Assembly: GCA_900541885.1 (NCBI GenBank)
Contig: UQKW01000006.1
Coordinates: forward strand, 1 to 64,000
Length of the DNA: 64,000 nucleotides
From: an uncultured Collinsella sp.
GTDB lineage: Bacteria; Actinomycetota; Coriobacteriia; Coriobacteriales; Coriobacteriaceae
Direction of reading: 5' to 3'
This document shows, piece after piece, positions 52,006 to 60,285 of the stretch. Each line of letters begins with the position of its first letter. Within the stretch, counting starts at the first letter, position 1. The notes below the pieces were generated by a model, which was not told the origin of the DNA, did not search any database, and saw nothing but the letters and a program-made list of their open reading frames with translations. A program made the position numbers and the translations under genes.

Positions 52006-54888
52006 CTAAATAAACACGTCGACGAGGATGGGCATAAGGTTGAGCAGGCCAAACACCAGCGCCACGCCCCATCCGAGCTTAAAGCAGCTGCGCCAGGTGC
52101 TGCGTGCGAAGGTGTTATCGATCAGGACCTCGACAAAGTACGTCGCGGCCATCACGACCAGAGCGGCCAGCCAGCTCACCGGGCTGTCCCAGACAAAGAA
52201 CATGCCCACCCACATCAAAAACAGCACGGTCTCGCACCAGTGCATAAGGGTCATCTTGGCCAGCGTGCCGCCGCTCATCTCGGTGGCGACGCCCTGGACG
52301 ATCTCCTGATGCGCGTGATGCGAGTACGAAAGATCGAACGGCGACTTGCGCAGCTTGATGGTAAGCACCGCGAGCAGTGCGAGGAAAATGGGCGCACTGT
52401 ACACGATGATGGGGGCCGACTGCCCCGTCACGGCGATGGAATCGAAGCTGTCGGTGGCAAGGTACAGGCCCACGCTCATCAGCAGAACGGCGGGCTCGTA
52501 ACTCATAACCTGCAGCAGCTCGCGATCGGCGCCGACCTGGGCAAACGGGCTTTGCGTCGAGGCGGACGCCAGCACCACAAAGATCGCGGCGAGCGTCACC
52601 ATAAAGGCGCACAACAGCGTGTTGGAGCCCGACACAAAGATGCCGCCGCCCACCACGGTAAAGATGAGCGCGCACGCCATATAGGTGTCGTCCATGGTGT
52701 TTACGCTGGCAGGGGCCTTGCGCAGCAGCTTGGCAACGTCGTAGAAAGGCTGGAGCAAGCGCGGGCCCACGCGGCCCTGCATGCGAGCCGAAAGCTTACG
52801 GTCAAGACCGTCGATCAGGCCGCCCACAAGCGGCGCCAGCAGGGCAAACACCACGGTGCCAATAAAGATGCCCACGACGCCCGAACCTTCGAAATACTTG
52901 CCGCGCAGCACCGAGGGCGCACTCATGGCAAGCCGCTCGGGCCCAATCCACGCGCAACACAGCAGCGCGAACAAGATAATGCTGCAGCACACGACGCTAC
53001 CCGCGGGGCCAATGCGCTTCTCGCCAAGGGCGTCCTCCGAGTACCAATTGCGCTTTTCGGCCTTCACCTCGTGTCCCATCGAGCCGCGGAAATGGCGATA
53101 TTTGTCGGTTCCCACGCCCGAAAGGTACACGTTGACGTGCGGCTTATTGCTCACGCGGAACGACGTCAGCAGCACCACGGCGATAAACGCCACGATAACC
53201 ACCATCAGATACATGGCGTCCTTGCCAATAACGTACGGCACGCGGCCAAACACCATGGCCAAGTAAGGCGACACCAGGCCGCTCGAGATAACCGGGAACG
53301 CCACGCAGCACAGAATCAGCAGCGCGGCGATGGTGTTGAGCGCCATCCATTCGGTCTTATGGACATTGACCTCAACGTTTTGAGCCGTGGGGTCGACGCC
53401 CGAAAGCTTGGCAAGCCACTTGCCCCAGAAGTAAAACGTCGCGGCCGAGCCAAAGGCGAGCACCATGATCATGAGCACGTTGCCAGTCTGCGCAAACGCC
53501 ACCAGGGCGCCCCACTTGGACACGAGCATGCCAAACGGTGCCACAAACATACCCATGATGCCCAGCATCATCAGACGCGTCAGGTGCGGCATGCGGCTGA
53601 ACATACCGTCCATGTCCTCGATATCGCGGCTGCCGATATGATGCTCGGCCGTGCCCACGCACAGGAACAGCAGCGACTTGGCCACCGTGTGGAACAGGAT
53701 CAGGAAGATGGCCGCCCATACGGCCTCGGGCGCGCCGACACCCAGGCAGGCACTGATGAGGCCCAAGTTGGAAATGGTGGAGTACGCGAGCACGCGTTTG
53801 GCGTTGCTCTGCGAGATGGCCATAAGGGCAGCAAGCAAAAACGTGATGGCACCCACACTCGTGACCATAAAGCCGGTCACGGGATAGATGGCATAGAGCG
53901 GGCTCAGCTTGACCATCAGGAACACGCCGGCTTTGACCATGGTGGACGAATGCAGCAGGGCGCTCGTGGGCGTGGGGGCAACCATGGCACCCAACAGCCA
54001 AGTGTGGAACGGCATCTGTGCGGCCTTGGTGAGCGCGGCGAGCGACAGCAGAACGACCGGCATCACCAGCAGCGCGGACTGCGCGGTGCCAGCGCCGGAA
54101 AGCTCGATCATGCCCGAAATGGTCAGCGGCATGTCGTTAACGTGCAGGTACATGAGTCCAGCCAAAAACGCGATGCCGCCCAGCATGTTGAGGATGATCT
54201 GGGTGAAGGCGTTCTTGATGGCCTCGGGCGTACGCGTATAGCCAATCATGAGGAACGAACACACGGTGGTGATTTCCCAGCCACAGAACAGCCACTCAAG
54301 GTTGTCGCTCGTCACGATGACGAACATGGCCGAGAGGAACAGGAACATAAGCGCCAGGAACTGCGGGCGACGGTCGGGCGCGGTCTGCCCGTGCAGCGCG
54401 GCCTCGTGCTCATCGTGCGCTTGGAAATCCTTCATGTAGCCCAGGGCATACACGCAGATGAGGCTGCCGACGATGCCGACGGCGAGCACCATAATCACGC
54501 TCATGTAGTCCAGGTAGAGCGGCGTTGCCGTGACGGCTTCGGCCGCGGGCAACGTCATGGCTGCAAAGGCGAGCGAACCCACCAGCTGGACTATGCCGAG
54601 CACCGTGGTGAGCGCGTTCCTATATTTGTACGCGTTGTACAGGATGACGGCGCACAGGATGACGTCGATGACGGAGCTGATGATCGAGAGCACATGTGAG
54701 GTGCCGGGGGCAACCTCAAAGCTCTGCGGGCCCGTGCCAAAAAACATGACGGCGACTACAACTGTCACCGCCATAATAATGCCGGAACCTATGAGCCCCA
54801 CCGCATCGCGGGCGCGGTCACCGCGCGCGAGCAGCATGCCCAGCGCCGGTACCAGCGGAAACAGGGTAAGGAAATACAGTAGCGTCAT
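52006..54888 (-). CDS. echAB: Fused Ech membrane subunits A (NuoL/antiporter-like) and B (NuoH-like)
   Basis: A 960-residue membrane protein joining two subunits that are normally separate. Residues 1-~600 are a Mrp/NuoL-type proton-translocating subunit: FCGWEITTVCSFL with the key Glu, LTKAAQMPFHTWL with a Lys, and APTPTSALLHSSTMVKAGVF. Residues ~665-960 are NuoH/EchB-like: GLIDGLDRKLSARMQGRVGP and SPFDLSYSHHAHQEIVQG. The two are linked by ~60 residues with no stop or frameshift. GGGGGAG precedes the ATG. Together with EchC-F it should couple ferredoxin-driven hydrogen formation to ion pumping. Confidence 0.9.
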   Translation of the reverse strand: MTLLYFLTLFPLVPALGMLLARGDRARDAVGLIGSGIIMAVTVVVAVMFFGTGPQSFEVAPGTSHVLSIISSVIDVILCAVILYNAYKYRNALTTVLGIVQLVGSLAFAAMTLPAAEAVTATPLYLDYMSVIMVLAVGIVGSLICVYALGYMKDFQAHDEHEAALHGQTAPDRRPQFLALMFLFLSAMFVIVTSDNLEWLFCGWEITTVCSFLMIGYTRTPEAIKNAFTQIILNMLGGIAFLAGLMYLHVNDMPLTISGMIELSGAGTAQSALLVMPVVLLSLAALTKAAQMPFHTWLLGAMVAPTPTSALLHSSTMVKAGVFLMVKLSPLYAIYPVTGFMVTSVGAITFLLAALMAISQSNAKRVLAYSTISNLGLISACLGVGAPEAVWAAIFLILFHTVAKSLLFLCVGTAEHHIGSRDIEDMDGMFSRMPHLTRLMMLGIMGMFVAPFGMLVSKWGALVAFAQTGNVLMIMVLAFGSAATFYFWGKWLAKLSGVDPTAQNVEVNVHKTEWMALNTIAALLILCCVAFPVISSGLVSPYLAMVFGRVPYVIGKDAMYLMVVIVAFIAVVLLTSFRVSNKPHVNVYLSGVGTDKYRHFRGSMGHEVKAEKRNWYSEDALGEKRIGPAGSVVCCSIILFALLCCAWIGPERLAMSAPSVLRGKYFEGSGVVGIFIGTVVFALLAPLVGGLIDGLDRKLSARMQGRVGPRLLQPFYDVAKLLRKAPASVNTMDDTYMACALIFTVVGGGIFVSGSNTLLCAFMVTLAAIFVVLASASTQSPFAQVGADRELLQVMSYEPAVLLMSVGLYLATDSFDSIAVTGQSAPIIVYSAPIFLALLAVLTIKLRKSPFDLSYSHHAHQEIVQGVATEMSGGTLAKMTLMHWCETVLFLMWVGMFFVWDSPVSWLAALVVMAATYFVEVLIDNTFARSTWRSCFKLGWGVALVFGLLNLMPILVDVFI

Positions 54889-55068
54889 ACCATCACTCCC
54901 CCATGCAAAAACGCTGCAATTGTTTAACGTTATAGCTCAATTGATGAGTAGCGGCAGCGGGTTTTCGGTCAACTGGGGAGTTTTAGGCGTACGGAGTAAG
55001 GGCACGTCCGCTTTGGAGCAGAGAGGCGGCAAGAAAAATGCGCCCCTGTGGGCGCACCATCCCGTTTG

Positions 55069-55464
55069 CTATTCTGCCTTTTTAACGCGCGGCTTGCGAC
55101 CGCGCGGCTTATCGACCAGTGCGGCCTCACCGCTCTCGCGGTACTGACGGCACCAAGCCTTGACCGAAGACTCGCTGGGAATCTTGTGCTTGATCATGGC
55201 CTCGCGAACCGTCAAGCCGTTTTCCAGACGGTCCTTAACCACAGCGAGCTTGACGTCGTACGAATAGGTATGATGATGCGAACCGGCGTTGAGAACGGCG
55301 TCGACACCGCCCACGGCATACGCGCGGGCCCACTGACGAGCCGTGGCCTGGGGAATGCCAAGCTCCGCGGCGAGAGCGCGATGACCGACCCCCTCTTGGA
55401 GGATCTCGACGGCGCGCTGCCTAACCTCGGGCGCATGCGTGCGAGTCCTAGTTGCTTCCGACAT
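55069..55464 (-). CDS. Lone helix-turn-helix protein, IS3/IS150 OrfA-like
   Basis: A 131-residue protein with two helix-turn-helix units (ALAAELGIPQATARQWARAY and VREAMIKHKIPSESSVKAWC), the layout of IS3-family OrfA or of domesticated transposase-type regulators. It ends in a basic tail (PRGRKPRVKK). No OrfB transposase or terminal repeats are next to it; the next gene on the strand is echAB. It may be a remnant or a co-opted regulator. The ATG at 55464 is preferred over a GTG three codons upstream. Confidence 0.7.
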   Translation of the reverse strand: MSEATRTRTHAPEVRQRAVEILQEGVGHRALAAELGIPQATARQWARAYAVGGVDAVLNAGSHHHTYSYDVKLAVVKDRLENGLTVREAMIKHKIPSESSVKAWCRQYRESGEAALVDKPRGRKPRVKKAE

Positions 55465-55913
55465 ACCTGCCACTTCTTAGCCTTAGCCGTTAATCTGCTT
55501 TCTTACGTGCAAGTTAGATAGTAGCATTTTACTGTTTGCTCAAAGCAGTTAATTAAAATAGACGCGGCGTTATCTGGGCATTTGGCACCAAATTACGACA
55601 TTTCTTTATCGATTATTTACGCTGGTAGCTGACTCGCAGCTAATCGTCATTCGCTTGTCAACAAAATTGGCATCTCTTTATGTCCTTTGGTATAGAGGAT
55701 ATAGTTATTAACCCCTCCCCCAATATTTTTGAGTGATCTGCAAGGCAGTAGACGTCCTCACTCCTCATGATTACCGCGCATTGCCATTCATCGGAGCAAA
55801 ACAAAAAGGGCGGGACCTGCTGCGCTTGCAGGCCCCGCACCGGTTGACACCCGACGGGACACAGCCGGGCGAGACGGATCCGTGCTACCGCCCCGCCTGG
55901 CCGCGATGTTCAA
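55465..55913. other. AT-rich intergenic stretch, no gene seen
   Basis: Between the HTH gene and the flavoprotein gene. It is AT-rich from 55500 to 55700 and contains a small inverted repeat TAGCTG-ACTCG-CAGCTA (55626-55642) and the flavoprotein terminator (55801-55838). A 60-codon minus-strand reading frame (55658-55840) overlaps the terminator and is not credible. Confidence 0.5.
55801..55838 (-). terminator. Intrinsic terminator of the OYE-type flavoprotein gene
   Basis: On the minus strand GCGGGGCCTGC pairs with GCAGGTCCCGC and is followed by CCTTTTTGTTTT, about 75 bases past the stop codon. Confidence 0.88.
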
Positions 55914-57944
55914 CTACAGCTCGTTGGCCGCGTGATACGCCGTGCGAATGGCGCTCGCAATGTCGGCGGTGCGCTCACCCGAGCAGTCGCCCACGCAGGT
56001 CACGGGCACCGTCACGCCATCCAGGTCAAACGCGTTGGCCTTGGAGCCCACGGCCATCACCACGTAATCGCAGGCGATCTTCACCGGCTCCTCGGCGCCG
56101 TCCTCGGTGGTGCGAACAGCCTCCACGCCCTCGTCGGTAATGACGGTCAGGCGGGTCTTAACATGCTGCTCCACGTTGTGCTCTGCAAAGTCGCTCATAA
56201 TCAGCGGCAGAATGGTCTCGGACTCGCCCGCGGCAATCTTGTCGAGCATCTCCACGATCGCCACCTCGCAGCCGTGCTGCAGCAGATACTCGGCAGTCTC
56301 GGTGCCCACCAGGCCACCGCCAATGACGGCGACGCGGCCGCTGAGCTCCACCTTGCCGGCCAGCACGTCCCAGCTCGAGACGACCTTGTCCGAGTCGGCG
56401 CCCGGAACGGGGATGACCACGTCGTGCGCGCCCACGGCCACAATCGCGGCGTCGGCGGCGTTGAGGTCCTCAGCGGTAGCGGCATGGTTGAGCTCAACCT
56501 TCACGCCCAGGCCGGGCAGAATCTTCTCGTAATACTCGACCGAGCGCATGATCTCGTCCTTGCGCGGAGGCGCGGCCGCCAGCACAATCTGGCCGCCCAG
56601 ATGATCGCTCGCCTCGTAGACGGTCACGTCGTAGCCGCGCTTGGCCGCCACGCGCGCAGCCTCCAGGCCGGCGATGCCGCCGCCCACCACGGCGATCTTC
56701 TTGTCGCCCTCGCCCGGCTTAATGGCGATGGTCGCCTCGTCGCCGTTCTCGGCATTGAGCACGCACGAGATGTACTTGCGGTTTTGAATCGCATCGACGC
56801 AGCCCTTGTTGCAGTTGAGGCACTCGCGAATGGGCTCGCCCGTGGCGGCCTTCAGCGCAATGTCGGGGTCGCACATGAGCGAGCGGCCATAGGCGATGAT
56901 GTCGGCGGCGCCGTCTTCCAGAATCTTTTCGCCGGCCTCGACCGAGACAACGCGGCCCACGGTTGCCACCGGCACGGAGACCAGGGCCTTGACGCGCTCG
57001 GCCACGGGCAGCGTCCAGTTGTAGGGCATGGCGCCCATGGGCGGAATGGTATCGCCCATGTTGCCGGTGTGGTTGGCCTGCGCGACCTGGATCATGTCGA
57101 TGCCCGCGCCCTCGAGCAGCTTGGCGAACTCGCAGGCCTCGTCGGGCTGCAGGCCACCCTTGCCGCGCGGCGTGCCGTCGGGGTTCTCCATAATCACGGG
57201 GAGCTTGTACTCCACCATCAGCTGCGGCGCGGCCTCCTTAATGGCGGCGACGACCTCCAGCGCGTAGCGAACGCGGTTCTCGAACGAGCCACCGTACTCG
57301 TCGGTGCGCTGGTTGAGGATGGCCGAGCACAGCGAACCCACCAGACGGTCGCCGTGGACCTCGATGGCGTCGATGCCGGCCTGCTGCGCGCGGGCGGCCG
57401 AGGCAGCGATGGCTTCCTTGATCTGGGTGAGCTGCTCTACGCTCGCCTCGTTCACAAAGTGCTGCATGTCGTGGTGCAGCTTGGCGTATGCCTGATCGCG
57501 GATCTCGTTGGACTCGGCCATCTTGGCGGCAAAGGTCTCCTCGTCGCCGGCGGCCTTGGCCTCCTGCGCGGCCTTGGCAGCGGCCATGGATTCCATGACC
57601 ATGCGGCCGACACCGGGCACGTCGTACTCGGGGTGGAACAGCTGCAGCGCAACCTTGGCGCCGTGCTTGTGGACGGCGTCGGCCAGTGCCTTAAACGTGG
57701 GGATCTGGGCGTCGGTCGCCAGCTTGGGCGTGGGGCTTGCGGTCATAACGGGGGCGACGTCGCCGATGACGATGTAGCTCACGCCGCCACGGGCCAGGCG
57801 CTCATAAAAAGCCAGGCTGCGCTCGCCGATGGAACCGTCGCGCTCCTCGTAGCCGGTGGTCAGCGGCGGGAACATAATGCGGTTCTTGAGCTCAAGGGGG
57901 CCAACCGTAATGGGCTGGAGCAGCTTGGATGCAGGTGCGGTCAT
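55914..57944 (-). CDS. Old Yellow Enzyme-family FMN/FAD/[4Fe-4S] oxidoreductase
   Basis: A 676-residue protein: TIM-barrel OYE domain (1-~385) beginning LLQPITVGPLELKNRIMFPP and including RTDEYGGSFENR; a four-Cys cluster motif (CLNCNKGC then Cys 12 residues on, ~388-407); and two nucleotide-binding folds with GGGIAGLEAA (~430) and GGGLVGTETA (~553). This matches 2,4-dienoyl-CoA reductase FadH, trimethylamine dehydrogenase and the gut bacterial BaiCD/BaiH group. There is an insert of about 45 residues (~118-165) rich in Ala/Lys/Glu. It likely reduces an activated C=C bond of an organic substrate, possibly a bile acid or plant compound; the substrate is unknown. Confidence 0.88.
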   Translation of the reverse strand: MTAPASKLLQPITVGPLELKNRIMFPPLTTGYEERDGSIGERSLAFYERLARGGVSYIVIGDVAPVMTASPTPKLATDAQIPTFKALADAVHKHGAKVALQLFHPEYDVPGVGRMVMESMAAAKAAQEAKAAGDEETFAAKMAESNEIRDQAYAKLHHDMQHFVNEASVEQLTQIKEAIAASAARAQQAGIDAIEVHGDRLVGSLCSAILNQRTDEYGGSFENRVRYALEVVAAIKEAAPQLMVEYKLPVIMENPDGTPRGKGGLQPDEACEFAKLLEGAGIDMIQVAQANHTGNMGDTIPPMGAMPYNWTLPVAERVKALVSVPVATVGRVVSVEAGEKILEDGAADIIAYGRSLMCDPDIALKAATGEPIRECLNCNKGCVDAIQNRKYISCVLNAENGDEATIAIKPGEGDKKIAVVGGGIAGLEAARVAAKRGYDVTVYEASDHLGGQIVLAAAPPRKDEIMRSVEYYEKILPGLGVKVELNHAATAEDLNAADAAIVAVGAHDVVIPVPGADSDKVVSSWDVLAGKVELSGRVAVIGGGLVGTETAEYLLQHGCEVAIVEMLDKIAAGESETILPLIMSDFAEHNVEQHVKTRLTVITDEGVEAVRTTEDGAEEPVKIACDYVVMAVGSKANAFDLDGVTVPVTCVGDCSGERTADIASAIRTAYHAANEL

Positions 57945-58091
57945 GGATATTCCTCTCTTGTAGGCGCGGCGGCGATGATGCCGCGTAGTTGTCTAGAGGA
58001 TATGGCATGGGGGTACAGCGGCACAACGAAAATCGGCGAATATCAGGTGGCGGCAGGTGGATGGGGGTGGGCGGGGCGGCCCTTCGGTTTA

Positions 58092-58147
58092 TCTCAATCT
58101 GTAACAGTTACGCGGCAAAACTGGGTCTTACTGTTACAGATCGAGAC
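58092..58147. repeat. Dispersed palindromic repeat, copy 3
   Basis: Arms TCTCAATCTGTAACA and TGTTACAGATCGAGAC around CGGCAAAACTGGGTC-type centre. Same family as 1293-1430. Confidence 0.75.
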
Positions 58148-58171
58148 AAACCAAACCCGCCTGCTAGAAAA

Positions 58172-58227
58172 TCTCAATCTATAACAACAACTCGGCAAAA
58201 TCCGTCCCTCGTGTTACAGATTTAGAC
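58172..58227. repeat. Dispersed palindromic repeat, copy 4
   Basis: Arms TCTCAATCTATAACA and TGTTACAGATTTAGAC around CTCGGCAAAATCCGTCC. Spaced 24 bases from copy 3. Confidence 0.75.
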
Positions 58228-58252
58228 AAACCGTCCAGGCGGGGACTCAACA

Positions 58253-58307
58253 TCTCAATCTGTAACACCTAGCCGCCCAAATCGGGTCTAGATGTTACAG
58301 ATCGAGA
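58253..58307. repeat. Dispersed palindromic repeat, copy 5
   Basis: Arms TCTCAATCTGTAACA and TGTTACAGATCGAGA around CCGCCCAAATCGGGTC. Spaced 25 bases from copy 4; copies 3-5 form a regular array of period about 80 between the flavoprotein promoter and the tRNA fragment. Confidence 0.75.
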
Positions 58308-58356
58308 TTTTGTTTGAGAGGCTGAGAATTGGACCGAAAACACGGTCCCGGAATAA

Positions 58357-58386
58357 CAAAAAAGCTCGCCGGCTAGGCCGACGAGC
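58357..58386 (-). terminator. tRNA-Met terminator
   Basis: On the minus strand AGCTCGTCGGC pairs with GCCGGCGAGCT and is followed by TTTTTTGTT, directly downstream of the tRNA 3' end. It belongs to the original tRNA gene. Confidence 0.88.
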
Positions 58387-58396
58387 TGCAAGTTCT

Positions 58397-58441
58397 TGGT
58401 CGCGGGGGCAGGATTTGAACCTACGACCTCCGGGTTATGAG
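58397..58441 (-). pseudogene. 3' half of tRNA-Met(CAU): attachment site
   Basis: Reading the minus strand, 45 bases from the anticodon loop CTCATAA to CCA match the second half of a tRNA-Met: 3' anticodon stem CCCGG, variable loop, T arm with GGTTCAAATCC, acceptor strand and encoded CCA. The sequence 5' of the anticodon loop does not pair with the stem and is not tRNA. This is the chromosomal remnant left when an integrative element recombined into the gene; an intact tRNA copy is expected at the other end of the element, outside the window. Confidence 0.85.
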
Positions 58442-58526
58442 GGCGGGGCGGCTCTTTCTCTATAGAATCTATTATACGTTTACGCAGGTAAATAGCTGTA
58501 TCATGCATTTATTATCGAGCATTTTT

Positions 58527-58568
58527 ATCTGCTCATTATCTGCTCATATCATCATTCTGAGCATATTC
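58527..58568. repeat. Candidate integrase arm-binding repeats
   Basis: ATCTGCTCAT occurs at 58527-58536 and again at 58538-58547 (period 11), followed by TGAGCATA, a partial inverted copy. Short direct repeats between att core and integrase gene often bind the integrase arm domain. Confidence 0.45.
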
Positions 58569-58698
58569 TGATCGGATTCCGCCGCCATATTTGGACAGCT
58601 TTAATATCACCCCTGCTGATTAACAAACAACCAATACGCAAGTCTGCAAATGACACCTATGACGGAAATGACAGCTTCAATGGGATATCCCGACGCCG

Positions 58699-60063
58699 TC
58701 ACGCTTTCGCGGTTTTGGCGATAAACAGGCCCTTGCCACAAGAGTCGCCCGCTTTTACTTCGATTAGCCCGGCGGGGTTGTTCCAGCAGGCACCACGATC
58801 GGCGTCTAGGGGAGATACGCCCCAGTAAGCGCAGTTGTAGCATTTTCTGGCCCCGTCATTAGGCTGCAAGATATCACCGAGCTCGTTAGCCGCCCTTCGC
58901 TGCCACTCATCGTTTGTATGAGTATAGATATCGAAGGCCTGGTCGTTCTTGTGACCGCTCATGCTCTTCGCAGTCCGCCGGTCCACTCCACAGTCACGGC
59001 TCAACAAGGTCACGTATGTATGCCTGAACCCATGAAACTCGAAGTCATCGGGTATCGGATACTCGAGCCTCGCCGAATCGAACCAACGTGTGAAAGACCG
59101 CTGAAGGATGTGCTTTGCATTTCTGCTGTTCACAATGGGCGCGTCTTCGCTCCAGCGAAGGCCGAGGTTGTCCGAGTAAATGCGCCTTTGGATCTTCTGC
59201 CACTCATCGAGGACCGGTATGAGCGGCATCGGGACAGGGACTCTCCTGTTGTCTTCGTTCTTCGTCGACTTGTACGTCTGCTTCTCTTTGTTCAGCGCTT
59301 TAGTCACAGACAGCACGCCGCCTTCATAATCTTGCCAGGTCAACGCGAGCATCTCGGAAAGTCTAAGCCCGCAGTTCAGCGCAAGCAGCACGCCAATGGC
59401 ATGCGCCTCCGGAGGACGGCTCGTTATGTAGTTAAATAGCGCCTGGGCTTGAAATAAAGTGAGTGCTACCTTCTCCTTGGTATCCCTTTTGGGAGCGTCA
59501 ATCGAATCGCAGGGATTCTTGTCGATGTAGCCCCGCTCGACGGCGTCCTTGAGCAGCTGCCGCAGAAACGCATGACTTTTCTCAATCGTCGTTCCGGAGT
59601 AGACCTTGCCGGCAAGGTTATCGTCCCCCGGACTCCCCATGCAGGCATATGCCTCATCGATGACGAAGGGCGTCACCCGCCTCAGAGGCAGATCGCCGAG
59701 GTACGGCCGGAGTCTTGCCCAGGCCTCGCGGTTACTTTCGATGGTCCTCTCCTGGACTTTTCGCCGTCTCTCCCGCATCGCGATATAGGACATGGCGAAT
59801 CCATCGAGCGTTAGGACGTCACCCTCGGAATGTCCTTTTGCCCTGCGTCTCCACTCGGGTACGTCTTGCGGAAGGCCCCCGTGATAAACGTAGTCGTTGA
59901 TGGCTTTGATCAGCGCGATGGCCTCGGCCTCCGAAGCGACCTCTTCACGATATTCGTCGTAACGCTTCTTGCGTTCATTCCAGCCGAGCGGGTACTTTAC
60001 CTGCCAAGAGCTACCAGCCGTCCTAGGGGCGTAACTACCCTTGTTACGGGGCACCGTCGCCAT
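58699..60063 (-). CDS. int: Tyrosine recombinase/integrase with C-terminal Cys-rich extension
   Basis: A 454-residue phage-type integrase: N-terminal arm-binding-like region (1-~60), core-binding SAM-like domain (~75-190) and catalytic domain (~200-395) with Arg in NCGLRLSE, Lys in KSTKNEDNRR, HGFRHTY, SGHKN and Tyr in IYTHTN. Beyond residue ~400 there is an unusual ~50-residue tail with four cysteines in the pattern of a small zinc-binding module (CYNCAYW ... GACW ... DSCGKG). It lies about 260 bp from the tRNA fragment, as expected for a site-specific integrase using that tRNA. Confidence 0.93.
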   Translation of the reverse strand: MATVPRNKGSYAPRTAGSSWQVKYPLGWNERKKRYDEYREEVASEAEAIALIKAINDYVYHGGLPQDVPEWRRRAKGHSEGDVLTLDGFAMSYIAMRERRRKVQERTIESNREAWARLRPYLGDLPLRRVTPFVIDEAYACMGSPGDDNLAGKVYSGTTIEKSHAFLRQLLKDAVERGYIDKNPCDSIDAPKRDTKEKVALTLFQAQALFNYITSRPPEAHAIGVLLALNCGLRLSEMLALTWQDYEGGVLSVTKALNKEKQTYKSTKNEDNRRVPVPMPLIPVLDEWQKIQRRIYSDNLGLRWSEDAPIVNSRNAKHILQRSFTRWFDSARLEYPIPDDFEFHGFRHTYVTLLSRDCGVDRRTAKSMSGHKNDQAFDIYTHTNDEWQRRAANELGDILQPNDGARKCYNCAYWGVSPLDADRGACWNNPAGLIEVKAGDSCGKGLFIAKTAKA

Positions 60064-60075
60064 GCTACCGCACCC

Positions 60076-60285
60076 CTAGTGAAGAAAGATGGTTGCCACG
60101 CCGACGGCGGCAAGCGCGAGCGCCGCGAACGGAAGCCCGAAACCGATCGACGACATCGCCAAGTCGCGCCAAGACGCCTCGACCATCGAGTCCCGATCCC
60201 CGAGCTTCCTGCGGACCACTTGATACAGCAAGGTTGCGGTGGCGACCGCCAGCCACACCGCGCCCGCGATGATAAACGGATTCAT
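60076..60285 (-). CDS. Small membrane protein, unknown
   Basis: A 69-residue protein with two predicted helices (IIAGAVWLAVATATLLYQVV and IGFGLPFAALALAAVGVATI) separated by a charged loop (RRKLGDRDSM). It starts one base past the stop of the zinc-ribbon gene and ends 12 bases before the integrase gene, so the three are probably one transcript. Function unknown. Confidence 0.6.
   Translation of the reverse strand: MNPFIIAGAVWLAVATATLLYQVVRRKLGDRDSMVEASWRDLAMSSIGFGLPFAALALAAVGVATIFLH

Noticed and set aside
51847..54699. 950-codon open frame opposite the ech membrane subunit gene
   Set aside because: Composition is His/Arg/Gln-rich with no domain; the opposite strand encodes a clear complex I-type protein.
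55658..55840. 60-residue Cys-containing ORF
   Set aside because: It runs through the flavoprotein terminator and lacks a ribosome binding site.
58081..58310. CRISPR array of three repeats
   Set aside because: The repeated part is a long palindrome with variable centre, not a constant repeat between unique spacers; no cas genes nearby.
58331..58348. Hairpin GGACCG/CGGTCC as a second tRNA terminator
   Set aside because: No T tract and a better terminator lies directly after the tRNA end.
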